Assembly (NCBI RefSeq): GCF_022354825.1 | Contig: NZ_CP031168.1 | Coordinates: 8,050,501-8,114,500, forward strand | DNA length: 64,000 bases | Direction of reading: 5' to 3' | Source: Paenibacillus sp. H1-7 | GTDB lineage: Bacteria > Bacillota > Bacilli > Paenibacillales > NBRC-103111 | Part shown: positions 25,988-34,983 of the stretch, piece by piece | Position numbering within the stretch: the first letter of the stretch is position 1 | Layout: each line of letters begins with the position of its first letter | The notes under the pieces: generated by a model | Told to the model about the DNA's origin: nothing | Seen by the model: the letters and a program-made list of their open reading frames with translations, nothing else | The model's database searches: none | Position numbers and translations under genes: made by a program

Positions 25988-28900
25988 TTGTCGAATTTCT
26001 CCATTATGAAGAAACGTACTCTGAAAACAACCCTTATCGTCGTCGCCTTTCTGATGGTGCTCGCTGGTGTCCGGATCGTTTGGAACAGCCAGCTTGCTAT
26101 TCCGGATCACCCTCATGCCGCCCAGGGCGTGCTCGATTTGCGCAGCTGGGACTTTAGAGCGCATCCTATTGTCAAGCTGGACGGCCAGTGGGAATTTTAC
26201 CCCGGTCATTTCGTACCGCCCGGACAGCCTTCCATCGCCAACAGGCCGGGTAAGCAGTATATACAGGTCCCTGGAAGCTGGACATCGGCTTTTCCGAATC
26301 CGGAAGCCTCGTACCGCTACGGAACGTACCGTCTGCAGGTTCTCGTTCCAGACGGCATGGAAACCTCCTTCGGCATCCGCACCACTTCTATCCGTTCGGC
26401 ATCGAAGCTGTTCGTCAACGGGCACCTGGTCGGGCAAGCGGGGAATCCGGCGGCTGACGAAGCACAATATGTATTCAGGAACATTCCTTATTCCGGCGCT
26501 TTTACGCATGATGGGACTACGCTGGACATCGTCCTGCATACAGCTAATCCCGACTTTGTCGGAGAAGGAGGCATCCTTCAATCGATCCGGTTCGGGGAAG
26601 CTTCAGCCGTAAGCGGCTATGCAAGATTTTTTACAGGCTCTCAGCTCGCGGTCTGTCTCATTTTTCTCATCCACGCCATCTATGCGGTGCTGCTGTATTT
26701 TATCGTCCCGAAGCAAAAGCTCTCTCTTTCCTTCGCCCTGCTGCTCGTAAGTGCCGCGGTCTCCATCCTTGTCGACGACGAGAAGCCGCTGCTGACGTGG
26801 TTTCCGTTTAGCTACGAATGGTCGGTGCGGTTGATTTATTTGTCCTATACAAGCATCGCTGTCTGCTTGCTCCAATTGGGTAACCAATTGTTTCCCCTGC
26901 ATCCCGGATACAGAATCTTTCGTCTATTGCAGCTTGCAGGTGCTGTCTATATTGCATTTATTATGATCGCACCGGCATCGCTTGTCTCGAAATCGATTCT
27001 CTTCCTGCTGGGGTTCGGTCTGTTAACGGATTTTATTTTTGGTGCGCTTATGCTGCATATGGTTATGAGGAATAAAGAGGACTCCATCTTCCTGCTGCTC
27101 GGAATTACGGCCGTTGTGTCCAGCGTACTCTGGGGCTGTATGAAAAATATATTCGCCATGGACGTCGGGCACTATCCGTTCGATATGGTCGCCGCCTTAA
27201 TGGCTTTTGCATCGTACTGGTTCAAGCGGTATTTCCGGGCATCCACCCGTACCGAATCGCTCGCTATCCGGCTCCAAAGGGAGGATAAGCGCAAGGACGA
27301 ATTCCTAGCCAACACGTCGCATGAACTGCGCAACCCGCTTCACGGCATTTTGAATATTGCACAAACCGTTCTCACCAACGAACAAGACCGCATGCAGGAG
27401 AGCAACAAAAAGCATCTGGAGCTGCTGATTACCGTAAGCCGTCGCATGTCCTACTTGCTGAACGACCTGTTAGATATGACGAGGTTAAAAGAAGGCCGCA
27501 TCCGGCTGCACCTTCGGGACGTCGATGTCCGGTCCGTTGCCTCCGGGACCCTGGACATGCTCCGGTTTATGACCGACGGCAAGCCGATTCAGCTCCGTCT
27601 CGAGATACCGGACGCCTTCCCGTATGTAATGGCCGATGAGAACCGGCTGGTGCAAATGGTGTTCAATCTCGTTCATAACGCGATCAAGTTCACGAACGAA
27701 GGCAGCATCACAATCGGGGCGTATACCAAGAACCGACAGGCCTTCATCTATGTAGCGGATACCGGGAGAGGTATCGATCAGGACGCTATCGGCAGCATGT
27801 TCCAGCCGTACGAGCAGGCGGAAGAGGTCGTAGCGGCAACGGGAGGCGGTCTTGGGCTCGGGCTGAGCATATGCAAGCAGCTGGTCGAGCTGCACGGAGG
27901 GACGCTTACGGCAAGCTCCGTGCCGGGGCAGGGCAGCGTATTTACGTTCAGCCTGCCGCTTGGCGCCGGCATCCCGGCGGACGAGCTCTCGCACGCTCCC
28001 GAGGCTACTGCGACGGCACTGGCGATGGCAGAGCCACCGCAGCCGTACACGGGGTTCACCGAAGCCGCTCCGGCTGCGGCGCCGTCTTCGGCATCGTCCG
28101 GTCTGCAAGAATCTGCTGCTGCCGGCTCCGAGGGTCCTAATCTGCTGGTCGTTGACGACGACCCCGTCAATTTGAAAATACTGGAGGGCATGCTGTCCTC
28201 CGAGGGGTACAGCATTCACACCGCGGCGAACGGCACTGAAGCATTGTCTCTGCTGCGCCAAGGCAGCTGGAATCTGGTCATCGCCGACGTCATGATGCCG
28301 CAAATGTCCGGCTACGAGTTGACCCGCACCCTTCGTGCGCGCTACTCTTTGTCCGAGCTGCCGATTCTCCTGCTAACGGCTCGCAGCAATCCGGAGGATA
28401 TAACGACCGGCTTCATGGCAGGGGCTAACGATTATGTGATCAAGCCGGTAGAATCGTACGACCTGCAAGCGCGGGTACGGTCGCTGCTCGATTTGAAGCT
28501 GTCCATTGAGGAAAGGTTGCAGATGGAAGCCGCATGGCTCCAGGCGCAGATCAAACCACATTTTTTCTTTAATACGATCAATTCGATATCCGTTTTGAGC
28601 GACCTGGACACGGAGCAAATGAAACGGCTGCTGGAGACGTTCGCCGATTACTTGCAGCAAAGCTTCGACTTCCGCAACTCCCGGCAGCTTGTCCCGCTGC
28701 GGCACGAGCTCGATTTGGTCCAGTCATACTTATCCATTGAGAGCGTGCGCTTCGGACCGAGGCTTGCGATTCGGTGGGAAGTGGAGGAGAGCCTGGACTT
28801 CCGGCTCCCTCCCCTGTCGATACAGCCTCTGGTAGAAAATGCGCTCGTCCATGGCATCCTGCAGAGTCCGCAGGGAGGAACCGTAATAATCCGGATCACA

Positions 28901-29134
28901 AGTAATCAGGACTATGCCGAAGTGGAAATTACGGATAACGGACCGGGGATGAGCAAGGAGCAGCTGGCCTCCATTCTCGATGGTCCGCTCGGCAAAGAAC
29001 GGGGCATCGGATTGTTTAATACGAACCGCCGTTTGAAGCATCTGTACGGGGAAGGATTGTCTGTCCGGAGCATTCCCGGCGAAGGAACGGGCGTGATGTT
29101 TCGAGTATATCCGCTTGCTCTGCAGGACTCCTAG
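25988..29134 (+). CDS. Hybrid sensor with two kinase modules: 7TMR-DISM, HisKA, receiver, LytS-type kinase
   Basis: A 1048-residue protein. Signal-anchor helix at the N-terminus; extracellular jelly-roll sensor with LDGQWEFYPG (about 40-200); seven transmembrane helices (about 215-410). HisKA follows, with SHELRNPLHGIL near residue 445 and its ATPase domain (NLVHNAIKFTNEG, DTGRGID, GLGLGLSICK). After a Pro/Ala-rich linker comes a receiver near 715-830 (LLVVDDDPVN, IADVMMPQMSGYE, YVIKPVE). A second, LytS-class kinase ends the protein, with QIKPHFFFNTINSIS near 855 and its own ATPase domain (LVENALVHGI, DNGPGM, GIGLFNTNRRL). The first codon may be TTG 25988 or ATG 26006; neither has a strong ribosome site. 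Confidence 0.88.
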   Translation: MSNFSIMKKRTLKTTLIVVAFLMVLAGVRIVWNSQLAIPDHPHAAQGVLDLRSWDFRAHPIVKLDGQWEFYPGHFVPPGQPSIANRPGKQYIQVPGSWTSAFPNPEASYRYGTYRLQVLVPDGMETSFGIRTTSIRSASKLFVNGHLVGQAGNPAADEAQYVFRNIPYSGAFTHDGTTLDIVLHTANPDFVGEGGILQSIRFGEASAVSGYARFFTGSQLAVCLIFLIHAIYAVLLYFIVPKQKLSLSFALLLVSAAVSILVDDEKPLLTWFPFSYEWSVRLIYLSYTSIAVCLLQLGNQLFPLHPGYRIFRLLQLAGAVYIAFIMIAPASLVSKSILFLLGFGLLTDFIFGALMLHMVMRNKEDSIFLLLGITAVVSSVLWGCMKNIFAMDVGHYPFDMVAALMAFASYWFKRYFRASTRTESLAIRLQREDKRKDEFLANTSHELRNPLHGILNIAQTVLTNEQDRMQESNKKHLELLITVSRRMSYLLNDLLDMTRLKEGRIRLHLRDVDVRSVASGTLDMLRFMTDGKPIQLRLEIPDAFPYVMADENRLVQMVFNLVHNAIKFTNEGSITIGAYTKNRQAFIYVADTGRGIDQDAIGSMFQPYEQAEEVVAATGGGLGLGLSICKQLVELHGGTLTASSVPGQGSVFTFSLPLGAGIPADELSHAPEATATALAMAEPPQPYTGFTEAAPAAAPSSASSGLQESAAAGSEGPNLLVVDDDPVNLKILEGMLSSEGYSIHTAANGTEALSLLRQGSWNLVIADVMMPQMSGYELTRTLRARYSLSELPILLLTARSNPEDITTGFMAGANDYVIKPVESYDLQARVRSLLDLKLSIEERLQMEAAWLQAQIKPHFFFNTINSISVLSDLDTEQMKRLLETFADYLQQSFDFRNSRQLVPLRHELDLVQSYLSIESVRFGPRLAIRWEVEESLDFRLPPLSIQPLVENALVHGILQSPQGGTVIIRITSNQDYAEVEITDNGPGMSKEQLASILDGPLGKERGIGLFNTNRRLKHLYGEGLSVRSIPGEGTGVMFRVYPLALQDS

Positions 29135-29155
29135 TCCTCTTTGCAGCGGGAAATG

Positions 29156-29190
29156 AAAAAGCACCGGCCTTCACGGACCGGTGCTTTTTC
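29156..29190. terminator. Bidirectional terminator (GCACCG family)
   Basis: AAAAAGCACCGGcCtTCACGGaCCGGTGCTTTTT-type hairpin between the converging hybrid-kinase gene and the exopolysaccharide operon. Confidence 0.9.
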
Positions 29191-29193
29191 AGG

Positions 29194-30048
29194 CTATACA
29201 TCATATTGCAGCTGCTTCTTCGCCTGCACGATGAAATCGAGCGGCGTCGGGATCGTCTCGCGATTGTACTCGATGGCGCCGATCTTCAGCACCAGCTCCA
29301 CTCTGTACTTCTCTGCATATTCCCCCTGGTTCAATTCATCTACTCTTTTTCTTAACCGTTCGATGACGAAATCCGCACCGGGCCTGTCCGTGAACAAGAG
29401 CATGCCCCAGGTCGGGGTGTCTTTATTGAACAAATATAAAGCATCGTTCGTCCGAATGCTCGTCTGGCTCACCTTCGAAATTTCATGCACCGCTTCCATC
29501 AAGTGCTCCTCGCTGATCATCCGCCTGATTTCGTCCCAATATTTTACACCGATGACCAGCAGGGTAAGCGGGATGTTGTAGCGGACCGAAAGAGCCATGA
29601 AAATCTTCGCGTCGTTTTGAAAGGACAGGCTGTTTTTCAAATTCGTCCTCTCATCCATCGTAGCGAGCGATGCATTGGCCTTCTTCAGCTGCTCGTTCTC
29701 TAGCTGAAGCTGCCTGCTGGCGGATGTGAACATCCAGGTCAGCAGAGTGAAGATTGGGGTCATAACCAGCCAAAAGTAGCTTTGCGTACTGATAGAACCG
29801 CCTTGAACGACGGTCTGGTACAAGGTGAACGTACCGTAACCGAACACGAACAAAATATTCAGAATCAGACCTGTCGTCACCGTCGTAAAATAAGTCACCA
29901 CGGCGATCAGAAACGCCACGTTCAAGAAGATGATGTTCTGAATGTAGCGGTTAGGGTCCGCCGCCATGAATACGATGGTAATAAAGCATGCGATGAACAG
30001 CAGCAGGAAAGCGCCGTCCGAAACGAGACTGCCTGGATATCGCCTCAT
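29194..30048 (-). CDS. ydaK: Degenerate GGDEF membrane protein, c-di-GMP receptor of the EPS operon (YdaK/PssE-like)
   Basis: A 284-residue protein with four hydrophobic helices (residues 10-105) and a GGDEF-fold domain. The catalytic motif is lost: NKDTP stands where GGDEF should be, and the metal Asp region reads VIGVKYWDEIR. The I-site is kept as RTND exactly five residues before the degenerate motif. This is the pattern of c-di-GMP receptors such as B. subtilis YdaK and Listeria PssE, which activate exopolysaccharide synthesis. Its ATG overlaps the stop of the BcsB-like gene (ATGA). It is the last gene of the operon, whereas ydaK is second in B. subtilis. Confidence 0.88.
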   Translation of the reverse strand: MRRYPGSLVSDGAFLLLFIACFITIVFMAADPNRYIQNIIFLNVAFLIAVVTYFTTVTTGLILNILFVFGYGTFTLYQTVVQGGSISTQSYFWLVMTPIFTLLTWMFTSASRQLQLENEQLKKANASLATMDERTNLKNSLSFQNDAKIFMALSVRYNIPLTLLVIGVKYWDEIRRMISEEHLMEAVHEISKVSQTSIRTNDALYLFNKDTPTWGMLLFTDRPGADFVIERLRKRVDELNQGEYAEKYRVELVLKIGAIEYNRETIPTPLDFIVQAKKQLQYDV

Positions 30049-32129
30049 TGCTCTTTCCCCCGCTTCTTCCTGTATTTGCGAACCATAAGAATCAGCGATA
30101 AGAGAACCAATACGATCACCAGTATTACGGCAACCATGAAGCCCAGGACATCACGCCGTTCCAAAATATTGCCGATCGTCGACGGCCCTTCCGGCTCAGC
30201 CTGCTTCTTGAACCGGAACGCCTGCACGTTGCCGTCCTTGTCTGCAACGACCCCGTCGCCGAACACCTTCCAGAGCGTTCCTTCCCCGGCCAGCATTTTG
30301 GAGGCCAAATACGTATATTCCGCCCCGCTGCCCGTTACCGCCAACAGACCGCTGCCCGCTTCATAGGGGGAATCGATCAGCTGCAGCGTCCCGATCCGTT
30401 TCCCGTAATCGGCGTCGATGCTCATCTTCTCATTGGAGACGAATCCCCCGCCGTTCGGATCGTACTTGAAATACAGCTTATCGTTGTTGTCTCGTATGAT
30501 CTTATTGTCGCGGTAGCTCCCGATGGCAATAACCTGCCTGGCCTTCAAATTGTCGGCGCTCACCGCGTCGTCGAAGAAGCGGACCTCCCCCGTGTTCGTC
30601 TGCGCATATTGGCCGAGCAGGTTGAACAGGTTCGTCAAGGTAGCGTACGTATACGATTCCCGTTCCTTCGGCAGGACAACGGCAACCTGATTGTAGCTGC
30701 CGTCCCGAAGAAGCGGATACGGATAATTATTGAGCAGCAGCTCGGCACGGTCTTTGGTATTCAGCTGCAGCATCGATTTTTTGTCGATAAATGCCCATGG
30801 CATTTGATCCTGCGTATCGATACATCCCGCATCCTCCAGCTCCAGGTCGAACGCGACCGTGACGGAGAAATTGCCGGAAATATTCAAGTCTTTCGGTATC
30901 GTCATTTCCATATGGTCGCCGTTGGCCAGCTCGGTAGACAGCTTTTTGCTGCCGATCGGCGTCTTGTCTATTAAGACGGTGACCATGGAACGGCTAAAGT
31001 CCAAGTTCCGCGCATAGCGGAAATCAAGGCTCAGCTTGCTGGCGTCGGCGATAGAGCGGTTGCCCGGCAGCGCGATGAAATACGTTTTTTCCCGGTGCAG
31101 CGCCCCGGTCAGCTTGTCGCCCGCCTCCGTCAAAGTTACGTTACGGCTCACATCCACCTGCGGTGTGGCGACCTCCGTGGTCGAGTCGACCACCTTCGTA
31201 TCGGCATCGAGCTGGCCCAGCAGCGATTGATTGGCCACGAGCCGCCCGGCCTTGATCAATAAGCCGGGGTCGCTCGACGTTATGACCAGCGTCGGCTGAT
31301 CCGCCAGCCGGACCAGCTGGATCAGCGCCTTGTCCTGCACATCCGATCGGCTGAGCAGCGGCTTAAGAGACGGGGACAAGTTGTCATACAGCGCTATCGC
31401 TACGACGGCCTGCTTCCCTTTCAACGTCTCCTCACTGTAAGGCACCAGAGGGATGACCTTGTCTTTGACCGGGCTTGCTTTGGCCAAGCCGGACAAGGCA
31501 TAGACGGCCGCCTCCAGCTCGGCAGGATGCCCTTTCTCGGACACGGCGACGGCATTTAATCCGTCGTTGGTCGTATCTGCCCCGATGAAGTGCCGGTTGA
31601 AGTCGCGAATGCTATTCTTCATCGCTTCATTGCTATGCTTTACGTTGATGGCCGAGCTATCCAGAATATGCAGCCAGTTATCCCTATTGGTCGTCGGCAA
31701 GCACACGAGATTCGGGTTCGGAACCGTCGTTTCGAGGTGCCCTTGAATCGATAATGTATTTACCCCCGGCACAATCAATGCGGCTGGAACGGTTACGTTC
31801 AAGCGCTGCATGTCCGCATCGCCGACGGTCATCCGGAACGAGTGGAACGGGCTTCCGTTAATGAGTAACGTTACGCTGGAACGCTCCGTCTGCGTCAACG
31901 TCGACGTTTTATAATCGAGCTGAAGCATTACCGAATCGACCTTCCAATAGTCTTCGACCCGGAAAAATTGCTCCGTCGATGTGAAGCCGCCCGATAAGGA
32001 GGTGTCGGATAGAACCGTTCCATAGTTTTTCACAAGGGGGGCGGAGCCGTCTGCCGCTTCGGCGGCCAAAGCCATTTGCGGAACCAGCAAGGACAAGCAG
32101 ACGCTTGTTATCAATAGCAGTCGTTTCAT
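30045..32129 (-). CDS. ydaN: BcsB-like exopolysaccharide export/synthesis subunit (YdaN/PssC-like)
   Basis: A 694-residue protein. Signal peptide (to about residue 22, ending LAAEA), a large extracytoplasmic part of alternating jelly-roll and alpha/beta domains as in the cellulose-synthase regulator BcsB, and a single C-terminal transmembrane helix (about residues 660-685, VLGFMVAVILVIVLVLLSLI) with a short basic tail. In the yda/pss systems this protein partners the GT2 synthase at the membrane. It follows the GT2 gene by 21 bases and overlaps the degenerate GGDEF gene. The fold call rests on overall pattern and context more than on single motifs. Confidence 0.87.
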   Translation of the reverse strand: MKRLLLITSVCLSLLVPQMALAAEAADGSAPLVKNYGTVLSDTSLSGGFTSTEQFFRVEDYWKVDSVMLQLDYKTSTLTQTERSSVTLLINGSPFHSFRMTVGDADMQRLNVTVPAALIVPGVNTLSIQGHLETTVPNPNLVCLPTTNRDNWLHILDSSAINVKHSNEAMKNSIRDFNRHFIGADTTNDGLNAVAVSEKGHPAELEAAVYALSGLAKASPVKDKVIPLVPYSEETLKGKQAVVAIALYDNLSPSLKPLLSRSDVQDKALIQLVRLADQPTLVITSSDPGLLIKAGRLVANQSLLGQLDADTKVVDSTTEVATPQVDVSRNVTLTEAGDKLTGALHREKTYFIALPGNRSIADASKLSLDFRYARNLDFSRSMVTVLIDKTPIGSKKLSTELANGDHMEMTIPKDLNISGNFSVTVAFDLELEDAGCIDTQDQMPWAFIDKKSMLQLNTKDRAELLLNNYPYPLLRDGSYNQVAVVLPKERESYTYATLTNLFNLLGQYAQTNTGEVRFFDDAVSADNLKARQVIAIGSYRDNKIIRDNNDKLYFKYDPNGGGFVSNEKMSIDADYGKRIGTLQLIDSPYEAGSGLLAVTGSGAEYTYLASKMLAGEGTLWKVFGDGVVADKDGNVQAFRFKKQAEPEGPSTIGNILERRDVLGFMVAVILVIVLVLLSLILMVRKYRKKRGKEQ

Positions 32130-32150
32130 CTAAAATGTTCCCTTCCCGCG

Positions 32151-33401
32151 CTAGAAGCGTTCGGTTTTATACCATTTTGCCTCTCGCTTAAATACCAAGT
32201 CCTTCAGGTACGTAAAGAAGCCGTAAGCAGCGACAACCATCCATAACTGACAGTACGACACATACATGAGCAAAATAATCCAGACATTGGATAGCCTCAT
32301 TTCTCCCTTTTCCGTAACGAGAGTGATGAAGGTCCCAACGACAAACAGCGTTATAGCCAGCATCCACAAGAAGGAGCTGAAGCTGGCGATCGTCGTCGTA
32401 ACATAGCCCAGTGCATTTAGAATAAGCAGCATATCGGACATGATCAACGAGGTTAGCAGCAAGAAATAAATCGATAGAAAATATAAAATATCAAAGCGTA
32501 CCTTCGACGCCGAACGGTCAAACAGGAGGGGGATGTTTTTCACGATGACGTAAATGTTTCCCTTGGCCCACCTCGTCCGCTGCTTGAACCACACTTTGAC
32601 CGTCTGGGGCTCCTGCTCCCAAGTGACGGCCTTCGGCTGAAACTTGATCCGGTAGCCCATCATATAAATGCGGAAGCTGATCTCCGTATCCTCGGCGATC
32701 GCCTTAACATCCCAGCCGCCTATATGCTCAACGATTTCGCGCCTCATGATAAAATTCGTTCCGGGGATCGTGCACAGCTTGAACAGCTTCCAGCGCCCCG
32801 CCTGCGCCATCCATTGGAACGATAGCGTCTCCACGTTAATGAACCGCGTTAACATATTGACATCCCGGTTTCGCGTCCGGAATTTGCCGATAACCGCCCC
32901 TAGCGAGGCATCGTGCATGATTTCCGATACAAGATAGAGCAGCGCCTTTCTCTCCGGCGTATTATCGGCGTCGTAAATCGCAATCAGCTCGCCCCGGCTT
33001 TGCGCGAAGCCCAAATTCAAAGCGTTCGACTTCCCTTTGCCCCCTGTCACCGCATCCGTATTCAGGACGATCATATTGCGTCCGGGATGCTTCGACTGCA
33101 GATTAGATAGCAGGACGCTGCTGTTATCGGAGGAGTTGTCGTTAATGACAATAATCTCATAACGGTCATGAGGGTATTCGAGCCCCAGCAGCGATTCGAC
33201 GGTCTGAATAATGACCTTGGCTTCGTTATGGGCGGGCACCATAATAGAGACGAAGGGCATTTCCCCTTCCCAGAGCGGCACCGGCTTCTCTTCAATCTGA
33301 ATGTAGTACAGGTAGCCTGCTACAATCAGAACCACGTTCACCAGCAGAAGCGACCAAATGCATAGAACGGAAATCAGCATAAGAATATCGGCAATGGTCA
33401 C
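32151..33401 (-). CDS. ydaM: GT2 family processive glycosyltransferase (YdaM/PssD-like)
   Basis: A 416-residue membrane glycosyltransferase. One N-terminal helix is followed by the GT2 domain: FVSIMVPAHNEAKVI, IVINDNSSD, IAIYDADNTPE (metal DxD), AIAEDTEISFRI (catalytic ED) and KQRTRWAKGN (the QxxRW motif of processive synthases). Three or four transmembrane helices close the protein. It should polymerise the exopolysaccharide while extruding it. It starts with GTG at 33401, overlapping the ydaL stop as GTGA, with GGAGA upstream. Sugar specificity cannot be read from sequence; the Listeria relative makes a ManNAc-galactose polymer. Confidence 0.92.
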   Translation of the reverse strand: MTIADILMLISVLCIWSLLLVNVVLIVAGYLYYIQIEEKPVPLWEGEMPFVSIMVPAHNEAKVIIQTVESLLGLEYPHDRYEIIVINDNSSDNSSVLLSNLQSKHPGRNMIVLNTDAVTGGKGKSNALNLGFAQSRGELIAIYDADNTPERKALLYLVSEIMHDASLGAVIGKFRTRNRDVNMLTRFINVETLSFQWMAQAGRWKLFKLCTIPGTNFIMRREIVEHIGGWDVKAIAEDTEISFRIYMMGYRIKFQPKAVTWEQEPQTVKVWFKQRTRWAKGNIYVIVKNIPLLFDRSASKVRFDILYFLSIYFLLLTSLIMSDMLLILNALGYVTTTIASFSSFLWMLAITLFVVGTFITLVTEKGEMRLSNVWIILLMYVSYCQLWMVVAAYGFFTYLKDLVFKREAKWYKTERF

Positions 33402-34963
33402 AACGATCTCTCCTGGTTTGTGTATTTGCGCCGGTACAGCCGGTGCCCGATTATCAGAAAGCCGGCGAAGATTAGAAGCGTAAGCAAGATGAGCGCGATA
33501 AAAATGTTATTTTGCAAAGTGAAGACGGCGGCAAACGCTTTGGGCCCTTCTTGAATGTATACGTGCTGCGAATCGACGGCTTTGACCGCCTTGTTCAGTA
33601 CAGGCGTCTGTCCGTTGATCTGCAGCTGCCCTTGCCGGGAGACTGCCTCGTTCGCTCCCGTCCGAACCGTATGCGCCGCCATTTTGTAATCCGCATAGGT
33701 CGTCCAATCCGAAGTGAGAGCTTGCAGCGTTTGCTCGAACTGCTTCCCGTCTTCCGGGAAGTCGTATACAAGAGCGGTGTCCATAGGAAACGGCTCCCTG
33801 ACCTTGCCTTGCTGCTCGAACTTATTCAGCTCGCCGGCCTTCAGGGTGTATACGGAAGAAGAGAACGCCTTCGACGTATCGGTCTGCGCCCGGTGCATGA
33901 TGCGCTCGTTCGGGAACGTGACGATGGAGTCAAAATAGGACATGCCTCGCGCCGTATAATGCTGATCGTAGGTCCAGTACATTTCGGCGCCTATGCCGAG
34001 CGGTGCGATCCCGTATTCGGCCAGCGCGTTAATAAAAGAAGCCATCTGGTCGCTTAATGTCGTAATATCCTGACTTATCGTCGATGCTACGACCGGCGCG
34101 TTCACGAGGATGCTGCCGTTTCGCGACTGCACATATTTCAGCGCTTCGAGATACCGCTTCATCGCCGGATAATCCGTATTGCTGAACACCGGCATAGCAC
34201 TTACGATGAAAGGAATGCCGGATTCGTACAACCGGTCGGCCAGCCGCTGCATCTGTTCCAGATTGGAGAACGGATATACGGGCTTGAACAGCACGTAGTT
34301 TTGGCTCTGTCTCTTCACGCCCAGCCAATCCTTGACTATATAGGCGATAGCCAGCTCGCTCAAATTTCCTTTTTCGAAATAAGGAACGTAAGCCATCCGC
34401 TCTCTCATGACACCGTACGGAGAAACGGCATGGGAGCTGTCCGAAACAAGAGTTCCGTATGCAAATGCAGTCCCTTCCGTCTGTACAATGTACGGCATCC
34501 GGTTAACCGGAATGGCGGACTGAGCGTACGAGCCTATCGATAATCGAATCGTATCTCTGCTTCGCTCCTCCACCTGCAAGCCCAGCGCTTGCCGCGTCTT
34601 ATCGGGAAGCTGCGATCCAATGTGCAAGTACGCCCCCTGATACGAGGCAAAATCGTTCCTGTATTCCGCCTTGAGCTCAGTAAGATCGTCTGCGTTGCGC
34701 ACCCCGATGACTTGCTGATACTTGTCCAATGTCCCTTGCTTGTAACGGTCGAAGCTCGTCACCGTAACCTCGACTCCGAACGAAGCGAGCACCCGCTTCA
34801 AAGCCTCGATATTCCCTTCCTTCGGCGTGCCGAGTGCCAGGCTGTCATAGACTACCAGCACGCGGGCCGGTTCGGCATAAGCCCGTTGAACGAAACCATA
34901 GGGGAGCAAGAGAAGAAGGCATAGCGTCACCATCCATAGCTTCCATGTTGTTGTTCCAGCCAT
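33398..34963 (-). CDS. ydaL: DUF2334 polysaccharide-deacetylase-like protein with lost active-site motifs (YdaL-like)
   Basis: A 521-residue exported, membrane-anchored protein. A signal peptide (residues 1 to about 28), an N-terminal alpha/beta domain (ARVLVVYDSLALG), a DUF2334 domain from about residue 230 and a C-terminal transmembrane helix (about 485-508) with a basic tail. At the usual metal-binding positions the sequence reads LFKPVYPFS and GSILVNAPV instead of the acidic and His-rich motifs of active deacetylases, so it may be non-catalytic. The ATG at 34963 has GGGGGAG six bases upstream. It lies between the WsfD-like and GT2 genes. Confidence 0.83.
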   Translation of the reverse strand: MAGTTTWKLWMVTLCLLLLLPYGFVQRAYAEPARVLVVYDSLALGTPKEGNIEALKRVLASFGVEVTVTSFDRYKQGTLDKYQQVIGVRNADDLTELKAEYRNDFASYQGAYLHIGSQLPDKTRQALGLQVEERSRDTIRLSIGSYAQSAIPVNRMPYIVQTEGTAFAYGTLVSDSSHAVSPYGVMRERMAYVPYFEKGNLSELAIAYIVKDWLGVKRQSQNYVLFKPVYPFSNLEQMQRLADRLYESGIPFIVSAMPVFSNTDYPAMKRYLEALKYVQSRNGSILVNAPVVASTISQDITTLSDQMASFINALAEYGIAPLGIGAEMYWTYDQHYTARGMSYFDSIVTFPNERIMHRAQTDTSKAFSSSVYTLKAGELNKFEQQGKVREPFPMDTALVYDFPEDGKQFEQTLQALTSDWTTYADYKMAAHTVRTGANEAVSRQGQLQINGQTPVLNKAVKAVDSQHVYIQEGPKAFAAVFTLQNNIFIALILLTLLIFAGFLIIGHRLYRRKYTNQERSL

Positions 34964-34983
34964 CCTTCTCTCCCCCTTCATCA

